Assembly (NCBI GenBank): GCA_009782695.1
Contig: WRIO01000113.1
Span: forward strand, 1 to 5,050
Direction: 5' to 3'
From: Candidatus Cloacimonadota bacterium
GTDB lineage: Bacteria > Cloacimonadota > Cloacimonadia > Cloacimonadales > WRIO01
DNA: 5,050 nucleotides
In this document: positions 1 to 5,050 of the stretch, piece after piece
How the letters are laid out: every line of letters starts with the position of its first letter
How positions within the stretch are numbered: position 1 is the stretch's first letter
Translations under genes and position numbers: made by a program
The notes under the pieces: generated by a model
The model's database searches: none
The model's input: only the letters and a program-made list of their open reading frames with translations
What the model was told of the DNA's origin: nothing

Positions 1-170
1 AAGGGCAAAAAATAAGGACACTGATAGAAGAAAGCATGTCCGCAGGTCGGCACACCGTTACGTGGAATGGCAAAGACGACTCTCAGAAATCCGTATCAAG
101 CGGTATTTACTTTTATCGCTTGAAAACTGATGACTATCTGTCAACCAAGAAGATGGTACTGCTAAAGTAA
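1..170 (+). CDS. C-terminal fragment of an exported protein with a FlgD-Ig / type IX-sorting-like tail (5' end outside window)
   Basis: The open frame enters from the left edge (first full codon at base 3) and stops at TAA 168-170, giving 55 visible residues. The tail contains AGRHTVTWNGKDD, then SSGIYFYRLKT, then TKKMVLLK at the very end. This order (G-x-H-x-V-x-W-N/D-G, SGIYFYRL, KKMVLLK) is the signature of FlgD-Ig-like C-terminal domains, which end many large secreted or surface proteins of Bacteroidota, Cloacimonadota and relatives and are thought to act as export or anchoring signals. The catalytic or adhesive part lies outside the window, so the role of the whole protein cannot be given. 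A TAA stop 13 bases before a long inverted repeat suggests the transcription unit ends here. Confidence 0.85.
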   Translation, partial: GQKIRTLIEESMSAGRHTVTWNGKDDSQKSVSSGIYFYRLKTDDYLSTKKMVLLK

Positions 171-182
171 ATTTGAGATACT

Positions 183-250
183 GTGTCCTTCGGACGAACA
201 TAATAGTGGAAAGTGTGTCCTCGCTCTCCAATACATTCGTCCGAGGACAC
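183..250. repeat. Intergenic imperfect inverted repeat (hairpin 1), possible bidirectional terminator or dispersed repeat
   Basis: The left arm 183-198 (GTGTCCTTCGGACGAA) is complementary to the right arm 236-250 (TTCGTCCGAGGACAC) over 15 pairs with one bulged T. An inner stem can form between TGGAAAG 207-213 and CTCTCCA 224-230 (6 of 7 pairs). The element fills the gap between the stop of the exported-protein gene and trmB. No T-run follows either arm, so it is not a textbook intrinsic terminator. It shares the core GTCC(T)CGCTCTCCA (217-230) with the inverted repeat at 889-951, which suggests both belong to one family of intergenic elements. Confidence 0.7.
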
Positions 251-265
251 TGATTTCGTGGGTAT

Positions 266-270
266 GGAGA
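266..270 (+). promoter_or_regulatory. GGAGA ribosome-binding-like site that decides the proposed trmB start
   Basis: GGAGA at 266-270 sits 7 bases upstream of an in-frame ATA codon at 278-280. It is the only Shine-Dalgarno-like sequence near the N-terminal coding region of trmB; none precedes the first in-frame ATG at 371. It overlaps the out-of-frame ATG at 264, which opens only a four-residue frame (MENL, stop). Confidence 0.35.
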
Positions 271-277
271 ATTTGTA

Positions 278-886
278 ATAGACCAAAAAATAGAATATTT
301 CGTTATAAAGGAAAGCCAAGGTAGCCCCCTTGATTTATCAACTATTTTTGGAAACAACAGACCTATTTCTATGGAAATTGGGTCAGGTAAAGGGGAATTT
401 ATCGCCCTCAATTCACAGTTTCACCCCGAACAGAACTTTATAGGTATTGAGCTAAAAAACAAGAGAATCGTCACTACACTCAAAAAGTTAGATATACTAA
501 AGCATCCGAATGTCCGACTGTGGAATAAGTTCATAGACAGTGAAATAACAAGTGTGCTATCCCCCGACTCGATAGACCAAATCATCATCTATCACCCGGA
601 CCCTTGGCCCAAAAAAAGACATCATAAACGCAGATTGTTCCAGCATAATTTCATAGATACCCTGTATTATTTACTTAAGTCTGGTAATTATTTACACATA
701 TCGACAGACTGCCCTGATTATGCGGAATGGATAAAAACCGTCTTCGTTGAAAGCAAAGACTTTATAAATATGTCTCAACAAGGCTACACAGATATCATAC
801 CCGAAAACCACTGCTTAACATACTTCGACAGGCTACAAGCTACTTTAGGATTTGAACCTTTATTTTTTCTCTATAAAAAGATATGA
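278..886 (+). CDS. trmB: tRNA (guanine-N7-)-methyltransferase TrmB, start codon uncertain
   Basis: TrmB makes m7G at position 46 of the tRNA variable loop using S-adenosylmethionine, in the cytoplasm. The call rests on the SAM-binding motif MEIGSGKGEF (DNA 371-400), NFIGIELKNKRI just after it, the family hallmark HPDPWPKKRHHKRRL, the motif STDCPDYAEW, and a C-terminal TYFDR (normally T-x-F/Y-E/D). Homology runs upstream of the first in-frame ATG (371): PLDLSTIFGNNRPIS matches the usual residues just before the SAM motif, so an ATG-371 protein (171 residues) would lose its first beta strand. No in-frame ATG, GTG or TTG lies between the stop at 251-253 and 371. I propose ATA at 278 (202 residues, near the usual family length) because GGAGA precedes it by 7 bases. 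The alternative is one lost T in the TTT at 272-274, which would join ATG 264 in frame as MENFVIDQKI. Identity is sure; the start is not. Confidence 0.92.
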   Translation: MDQKIEYFVIKESQGSPLDLSTIFGNNRPISMEIGSGKGEFIALNSQFHPEQNFIGIELKNKRIVTTLKKLDILKHPNVRLWNKFIDSEITSVLSPDSIDQIIIYHPDPWPKKRHHKRRLFQHNFIDTLYYLLKSGNYLHISTDCPDYAEWIKTVFVESKDFINMSQQGYTDIIPENHCLTYFDRLQATLGFEPLFFLYKKI

Positions 887-888
887 AG

Positions 889-951
889 TTTCGTAGTGAA
901 CGGTTGGAGCAGAGAGCGTCCCGCTCTCCACTCCAACCGTTCCCTACGAAA
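889..951. terminator. Long inverted repeat directly after trmB (hairpin 2), likely terminator or dispersed intergenic repeat
   Basis: The left arm 889-909 pairs with the right arm 931-951 at 20 of 21 positions (only T897/C943 fails). A second stem, GAGAGCG 912-918 with CGCTCTC 922-928, closes a 3-base loop. The element begins 2 bases after the trmB stop (884-886) and is followed by the AT-rich stretch TATTTATTTT rather than a clean T-run. Its position suits transcription termination or 3'-end protection of the trmB message. The near-perfect symmetry and the core shared with 217-230 also suit a mobile or dispersed palindromic repeat. I cannot tell these apart from one window. Confidence 0.7.
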
Positions 952-984
952 TATTTATTTTCGGTTACAAATTTCCGAATTTCC

Positions 985-1014
985 TTGACAAATAAACATA
1001 ATTCCAAAAATTTG
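985..1014 (+). promoter_or_regulatory. Putative promoter of the peptidoglycan-peptidase pair
   Basis: TTGACA lies at 985-990. A standard -10 box 17 bases on would be AAATTT, which is poor. Read as a Bacteroidota-type promoter it fits better: TTG 985-987, 19 bases, then AAAATTTG 1007-1014 against TAnnTTTG, with one mismatch. Transcription would start near 1020, leaving a leader of about 20 bases before the ATG at 1041. Directly upstream is a direct repeat AATTTCC (970-976 and 978-984), which might be an operator half-site pair. It is the only good promoter candidate before the two-gene unit. Confidence 0.4.
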
Positions 1015-1040
1015 CCTTGATATGAAAATGGTGGTTGTAA

Positions 1041-2516
1041 ATGAGATTTTTATTACGAAAAGATAGATATAGGGCTAGTCGTAAGTTAGTGAGAAATCAA
1101 GTCAAGAAAGCTTTCGCAAGCTTGTGTTGGTTGTTTTTTATGCTCTGTTTTTATAGACGAGTGTCCGCAGAAGCAGAAGTGCAAACCTTTATAAACTCAA
1201 ACCCCTTTGAGCATGCTTTCACGAGCTGGAAAATCAGCTGGGAATCGCAAAATATAGAACAATATTTGCAGTATTACACAGAAGATTTTGAATCTGTAAC
1301 TTCTGGCATGAATTATGAGGAATGGGTCTCTCATAAAAGAAGGGTATTTGCCAGAAAACAACCTATTAACATAGAATTTTCAGATTTAAAGCATACTATC
1401 GAAAACAACCGAATATTGATAGAAATGTATCAGGATTACCAGTCAGGAAATTACCAAGATTTCGGGATAAAGACTATGATATGGGTGCGAAAAGACTTGG
1501 AATGGAGGATTTTGAACGAGGAGTGGACGGTGAGCAAACCCCCAGAAGTGATAACGCCACCTAAACCACCAGTTGAGATAGTAGTCCCGAAACCAGACAC
1601 CATCAGCATAAAGTGGGAGATCAAGTCCGGATCTGTTCCATTCGAATACATAAATTTTCTCTTTGACATGGAGCAAGATTACGGACAATATTTGCTGATA
1701 GTGGAAAAAAAGGAACAACATAGTGCTTTGTATAGATTCAAAGAGAATTTCACGGGTATCGAGATAGTGAAGACATTTCGAATTTCTTCTGGAAAAGCTA
1801 CTGGTAATAAATTCCGCAGGGATGATTTAAAGACACCAGAAGGGCTTTATATCACTCAGAGATTCATCGAGGAGGCAAAACTACCTGCAAAATACGGTAG
1901 TGGTGCTTTTGTGCTAAACTACCCCAACCAGCTGGATAAACTGCTAAAAAAGACAGGTTCAGGGATATGGATACATGGTTCTGATACAGAAATGGTGTCA
2001 TTTGATACTGAGGGTTGTGTCAGATTTGAGAATAGCGAGATCATTTATTTTACTGAAGAATTAGAATTCGAAAAAATCCCTGTCATCATTAACGAGGAAT
2101 TAGAATGGCGAACCATTACTTCCCTCGAAAAAGAGATTCTTGATATAAATGCCTTTTTAGAAAAATGGCAAGATGTCTGGCAAAAACAAGATATAGAGAC
2201 TTACCTCTCTTTCTATGCAGACGACTTTCACACAGTTCGGCAAAAAATGGACTATACCCAGTGGGTAAAGCACAAAACCCGCATATTTAATCCAAATAAT
2301 GAAATAAAACTCGATGTCTTTGATTTATCTTTTTATTATGCAGACAATTTGCTTCTAGTTTCTTTTTATCAAGATTACACAACAACTACATTGAAAAGTT
2401 TTGGTAAAAAACAACTTGTGTTAAAAAGACTCCCAAATGACTGGATTATCATACAAGAGGAATGGGAAGAAACCCCTCGTGTGAAAGAAATCACTTCATC
2501 TGCACTAAATCCATAA
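1041..2516 (+). CDS. Exported YkuD-family L,D-carboxypeptidase/transpeptidase, Csd6/Pgp2-like, with two NTF2-like domains
   Basis: A 491-residue envelope enzyme predicted to act on peptidoglycan stem peptides; in the Csd6/Pgp2 family the activity is removal of terminal D-Ala from tetrapeptides (L,D-carboxypeptidase). Order: basic N-region (1-23), hydrophobic core (24-38), likely signal cleavage after VSA (43); NTF2-like domain A (about 59-163); proline-rich linker (166-184); YkuD catalytic domain (about 190-350) with TPEGLY 265-270, IHG 311-313 (His312) and TEGCVRFEN 323-331 (catalytic Cys326, Arg328); NTF2-like domain B (about 371-477). Domains A and B align without gaps from Trp63-Trp162 to Trp376-Trp475, 37 of 100 identical by hand count. 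Csd6 has a single C-terminal NTF2-like domain, so domain A looks like an added copy. The TAA at 1038-1040 rules out any start upstream of ATG 1041; GGTGG (1030-1034) is a weak ribosome site. The gene is followed after 43 bases by the M14 peptidase gene, probably in one operon. The YkuD call is firm; a transpeptidase rather than carboxypeptidase activity cannot be excluded. Confidence 0.87.
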   Translation: MRFLLRKDRYRASRKLVRNQVKKAFASLCWLFFMLCFYRRVSAEAEVQTFINSNPFEHAFTSWKISWESQNIEQYLQYYTEDFESVTSGMNYEEWVSHKRRVFARKQPINIEFSDLKHTIENNRILIEMYQDYQSGNYQDFGIKTMIWVRKDLEWRILNEEWTVSKPPEVITPPKPPVEIVVPKPDTISIKWEIKSGSVPFEYINFLFDMEQDYGQYLLIVEKKEQHSALYRFKENFTGIEIVKTFRISSGKATGNKFRRDDLKTPEGLYITQRFIEEAKLPAKYGSGAFVLNYPNQLDKLLKKTGSGIWIHGSDTEMVSFDTEGCVRFENSEIIYFTEELEFEKIPVIINEELEWRTITSLEKEILDINAFLEKWQDVWQKQDIETYLSFYADDFHTVRQKMDYTQWVKHKTRIFNPNNEIKLDVFDLSFYYADNLLLVSFYQDYTTTTLKSFGKKQLVLKRLPNDWIIIQEEWEETPRVKEITSSALNP

Positions 2517-2559
2517 AAAATACTGCTAGTCATACTCTGCTTCTATCCAATAGGAAAAT

Positions 2560-4350
2560 ATGAATAAAACTAAAAAACCTTTACCCAAAATAGTTCGGTG
2601 TTTAGCACTTCTCTCCATAATAACTATATATTCTTATCTCGACCTTTACTCTGCACCCACTTCCAAAACGACATATTTTTCCGGCACGAACTATGAGCTG
2701 GATGTCTATACTATAAAAGGGGATAAGCCAGGCGCTTCTCTACTGATAATAGGTGGTATTCATGGTGATGAGAAATCGTCTTTTTTAGCGGCTGACTACT
2801 TCGCAGATGTAACTATCGAAAACGGAACAATAACTTTACTCCCTCGCACGAATCTGCCGGCGATTATGGCGAACAGACGCTTTTTAAATGTCGATATGAA
2901 CAGGCGTTTTGACCATACTACAGTGGCTGGTGGAAACTTTTATGAAGATCTAGTGGTCGCTGTCGTAAAGGAATATATGCAAAAAAGTGACTTTGTTTTA
3001 AATCTGCACGAAGGTTCGGGGTTTTACAGGCACGCTTATGACAATGATACTCACAATCAAATGAAATACGGTCAAAGTATCATCGCTGACGCTGATAGAT
3101 TTATAGATAAGGAAGGGAATGAAGTAAACATAAAAGAGTTAGCAGAAATCATTTGTGCAAGGGTGAACCAAAAAATAGATAACCCAGAATATCATTTTAG
3201 GTTTAATAACCATAATACTTCAGAAGAGTCCACAGCTCATTTAGAGCAACGAAAATCGGCAACTTATTATGGATATGGCAAGCTAAAAATACCATCTTTT
3301 GGCATAGAGATTTCGAAGCAATTACCAACCCAAGAGCTAAAAAATGACTATAAAAGATTAGTCTTGACCGAGTTTATAAACTATTTAGAAATAAAGATGG
3401 AGACTGTCCCCTACCAGCATGAGGCACCTGTTTTGATCTATTTATTAGTGAAAATTAATAATGAAAAGCGATATTTTGAGCCGAATGACATCATCACTTT
3501 GGAAGAAAACTCCACCCTGCAAATCACTAGTATAAACACGAATTACACACGAGGAAATTACGCTAGTGTCCTGTCTTTTGGCAATAAGAATGATTTAAAT
3601 AAAGTTTTTACTATCAAAAATAACACTGAGATAGCAGTATATAGAGATCATCAAGTTACAGCTACTATCCCTGTTAGAATAAAGACCGATACAAGGTTTA
3701 CAGAAGGGTTTCGTATAAGACTACTCGATGTGCCACCTTATTCACAGCAAGATTCACTGCATTTAATAAATATCTACCCAAATGAAACTGTTGCTATCAC
3801 TGAGGGAGTAGAGTTTGAGATAGTAGGAGCGTTAAACAATGACAAAAACTACGATGTTACAGTGGTAGGGGCGAATCCCACTATGGCAGCAGGAAACCAA
3901 ATCATCGACACTGGAAAAGGTTTATCCTATAGATACGCTATAAATAATGACAAAAACCTATATGAAATACTGATGAAAAACGATAATAACCTTGTAGCAA
4001 AAGCTTATCTGAAGATAAAACCTATCGAAGCATTTGGATTACACTTGACTCATAACGGAAAAGAGGTGATTCTCGCACCAAATGACACTTTATATACTAA
4101 TTATGGAGACACTATTTACATCCACGATGTCGAGCTAAATCAATTAGCTTCTCATAAAATAAAGGTGAACTTTGCTGGATATATAGTCCATAAAGATAGA
4201 GAAGCAGAAGACCGGGGGGGTGATATCGTGCTAGATAACAGAGGACTGATACCTTCATTTTCTACCTCTGAAAAAAAAGATTTATACGAAATACATGTGC
4301 TATATAAACAAAAGAGATATGCTTACTACTATGTGAAGATAAAGATGTAG
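2560..4350 (+). CDS. Exported M14-type zinc D,L-carboxypeptidase, Csd4/Pgp1-like, with a three-unit beta-rich tail
   Basis: A 596-residue predicted periplasmic metallopeptidase. Csd4/Pgp1 enzymes remove meso-diaminopimelate from peptidoglycan tripeptides, leaving dipeptides, the step after Csd6/Pgp2. Seen: hydrophobic signal segment 11-30 with likely cleavage after YSA (32); zinc motif GGIHGDE (His68, Glu71); LPRTNLPAIMANRR then VDMNRRF 111-117 (substrate carboxylate-binding Asn/Arg); FVLNLHEGSGFYR 145-157 (third zinc ligand His150); YGQSIIAD; and FGIEISKQLP 247-256 with probable catalytic Glu250. The LNLHxGSGFY and DMNRxF motifs are those I associate with Csd4. Csd4 has Gln as its first zinc ligand; this protein has the ordinary His. 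Residues about 287-375, 383-487 and 491-595 form three beta-rich, probably Ig-like units, each ending in a (V/L)(R/K)IK strand, so the protein is longer than the roughly 440-residue Csd4. AGGA at 2552-2555 lies 4 bases before the ATG. It probably shares the upstream gene's promoter. Confidence 0.85.
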   Translation: MNKTKKPLPKIVRCLALLSIITIYSYLDLYSAPTSKTTYFSGTNYELDVYTIKGDKPGASLLIIGGIHGDEKSSFLAADYFADVTIENGTITLLPRTNLPAIMANRRFLNVDMNRRFDHTTVAGGNFYEDLVVAVVKEYMQKSDFVLNLHEGSGFYRHAYDNDTHNQMKYGQSIIADADRFIDKEGNEVNIKELAEIICARVNQKIDNPEYHFRFNNHNTSEESTAHLEQRKSATYYGYGKLKIPSFGIEISKQLPTQELKNDYKRLVLTEFINYLEIKMETVPYQHEAPVLIYLLVKINNEKRYFEPNDIITLEENSTLQITSINTNYTRGNYASVLSFGNKNDLNKVFTIKNNTEIAVYRDHQVTATIPVRIKTDTRFTEGFRIRLLDVPPYSQQDSLHLINIYPNETVAITEGVEFEIVGALNNDKNYDVTVVGANPTMAAGNQIIDTGKGLSYRYAINNDKNLYEILMKNDNNLVAKAYLKIKPIEAFGLHLTHNGKEVILAPNDTLYTNYGDTIYIHDVELNQLASHKIKVNFAGYIVHKDREAEDRGGDIVLDNRGLIPSFSTSEKKDLYEIHVLYKQKRYAYYYVKIKM

Positions 4351-4401
4351 TATTATTCAATCCTATTAAACATGCTTTATAGATGTACCAACATCCTCTT
4401 T

Positions 4402-4417
4402 CCACAGCGACTTGTGG
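4402..4417. other. Weak hairpin in the convergent gap between the M14 peptidase and epimerase genes
   Basis: CCACA 4402-4406 pairs with TGTGG 4413-4417 around a 6-base loop; an alternative outer pair CCAAC 4388-4392 / GTTGG 4417-4421 could extend it. The gap 4351-4480 separates two converging genes, where a bidirectional terminator is expected, but neither flank has a T-run and the stem is short. Apart from this and a doubtful 33-codon frame (4383-4484), I see nothing else in the gap. Confidence 0.25.
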
Positions 4418-4480
4418 TTGGAACTGTTCAAAAGTAGCAGAAAATCAAAATACCGATACTGACGGGAACTACAATATCGA

Positions 4481-5050
4481 TTAATTCCCTTTTTTCCATT
4501 CTAAAAATCTTTTTACCCCTTCTTCGAAACTTATCTGTGGTTGATATTTTAAGAATTTTTTACTTTTGGAGATATCAGCATAAGTCTGAAAAACATCACC
4601 AAGCTGGTAGGAAATGTTCTTCCTTTTTGCCTTTTTCTGCAAGGTTTTTTCTAAGATATCTATCATTTCATTCACGGTGACGGGATGAGAGGCACCTAGA
4701 TTAAATATCTGATATTTCTTCCCTATAAAAATATAGTCTATACTAAGCATAATACCATTGATTATATCATCGACATAAGTATAGTCTCGAAGCATATCAC
4801 CCTTCCCATATATAGTGATTTCATTTCCCAAAATGATCTGTTCTGTGAATTTATGAATAGCTAGATCTGGTCGTTGTCGGGGACCAAACACAGTAAAAAA
4901 TCTGAGGCAAACCACTGCTATATCATGTAAAACATGATAAGTGTGGCAGTGCAATTCAGCGGCTTTTTTCGTGGCAGCATAAGGTGAGATAGGGTTGTCT
5001 ACGCTGTCATCTTCACAAAAAGGGACTTTTTCATTATTTCCATAAACAGA
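4481..5050 (-). CDS. Nucleotide-sugar 4-epimerase of the extended SDR family, probably UDP-glucuronate/UDP-glucose 4-epimerase-like (5' end outside window)
   Basis: The minus-strand frame is open to the right edge and ends with TAA at 4483-4481, giving the C-terminal 189 residues, roughly 60 percent of a usual 310-330 residue enzyme. The visible part starts at SVYGNNEKVPFCEDD and has the catalytic SPYAATKKAAEL (Y-x-x-x-K: Tyr24 and Lys28 of the visible part). Then come LRFFTVFGPRQRPDLAI (substrate-binding loop), YGKGDMLRDYTYVDDIINGI, IFNLGASHPVTVNEMI, and the C-terminal GDVFQTYADISKSKKFLKY...FEEGVKRFLEW. The apparent start Leu/Met at 4954 is internal; homology continues past it. Such enzymes invert C4 of UDP-hexoses or UDP-hexuronates in the cytoplasm for capsule, O-antigen or other surface glycans. 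Sugar specificity cannot be settled because the nucleotide-binding N-terminus is missing. It converges on the peptidase pair, so it is a separate unit. Confidence 0.9.
   Translation of the reverse strand, partial: SVYGNNEKVPFCEDDSVDNPISPYAATKKAAELHCHTYHVLHDIAVVCLRFFTVFGPRQRPDLAIHKFTEQIILGNEITIYGKGDMLRDYTYVDDIINGIMLSIDYIFIGKKYQIFNLGASHPVTVNEMIDILEKTLQKKAKRKNISYQLGDVFQTYADISKSKKFLKYQPQISFEEGVKRFLEWKKGN

Noticed and set aside
371..373. ATG 371 as the true trmB start
   Set aside because: Conserved family residues (IFGNNRPIS) are coded just upstream in the same frame, no ribosome site precedes this ATG, and the protein would lack its first beta strand.
58..411. Minus-strand open frames across the left intergenic region and the trmB 5' end (58-411 and 134-319)
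   Set aside because: They are antisense to the exported-protein tail, hairpin 1 and the start of trmB, have no recognisable motif, and come partly from the palindrome itself.
183..951. CRISPR array or insertion-sequence ends based on the two intergenic repeats
   Set aside because: Only two copies exist, about 700 bases apart, with different arms, and a complete housekeeping gene lies between them. There are no regular spacers and no transposase.
1704..1712. A-AAA-AAG slippery heptamer in the YkuD gene, a possible programmed -1 frameshift site
   Set aside because: The zero frame continues into a full catalytic domain and second NTF2 domain, and I see no strong downstream stem. Such runs are expected by chance in AT-rich genes with many lysines.
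1443..1721. Minus-strand open frames inside the YkuD gene (1443-1721 and 1451-1669)
   Set aside because: They lie antisense to the NTF2-like domain A, proline linker and start of the catalytic domain; the Trp- and Phe-rich translation is a shadow of the sense-strand codons.
4952..4954. TTG at 4954-4952 as the start of the epimerase
   Set aside because: The catalytic Y-x-x-x-K and SVYG motifs lie upstream in the same open frame, which runs off the right edge, so the gene is truncated by the window only.

Overview
The window is AT-rich and densely coding. It looks like chromosomal DNA of a Gram-negative bacterium, probably from the Fibrobacterota-Chlorobiota-Bacteroidota (FCB) superphylum or a nearby candidate phylum such as Cloacimonadota. 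Three things point there: a secreted-protein tail of the FlgD-Ig / type IX sorting-like kind at the left edge, a promoter that fits the Bacteroidota TTG-N19-TAnnTTTG pattern better than the E. coli one, and weak Shine-Dalgarno sequences. This placement is an inference, not a measured assignment.

Layout from left to right. Bases 1-170 are the 3' end of a large exported protein gene (+). Bases 183-250 hold a long imperfect inverted repeat. Then comes trmB (+, about 278-886), a tRNA guanine-N7 methyltransferase whose conserved N-terminus has no ordinary start codon. A second, stronger inverted repeat (889-951) follows its stop codon directly and shares a 13-14 base core with the first. A putative promoter (985-1014) leads into a two-gene unit (+). 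Its first gene (1041-2516) is an exported YkuD-family L,D-carboxypeptidase/transpeptidase resembling Helicobacter Csd6 / Campylobacter Pgp2. Its second (2560-4350) is an exported M14-type zinc carboxypeptidase resembling Csd4 / Pgp1. Bases 4351-4480 are a convergent intergenic gap. From 4481 to the right edge runs the 3' part of a nucleotide-sugar 4-epimerase gene on the minus strand.

The most interesting part is 1041-4350. In the Campylobacterota, Csd6/Pgp2 trims peptidoglycan tetrapeptides to tripeptides and Csd4/Pgp1 trims tripeptides to dipeptides; together they set helical cell shape. Here the two likely counterparts lie side by side in the order of the two reactions, 43 bases apart, in what seems to be a different phylum. 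Both have unusual architectures: the YkuD enzyme is flanked by two copies of an NTF2-like domain, and the M14 enzyme has the canonical HxxE zinc motif (Csd4 itself has Gln) plus a three-unit beta-rich tail. A dedicated envelope-sculpting cassette is the best reading, but function is inferred from motifs recognised by eye.
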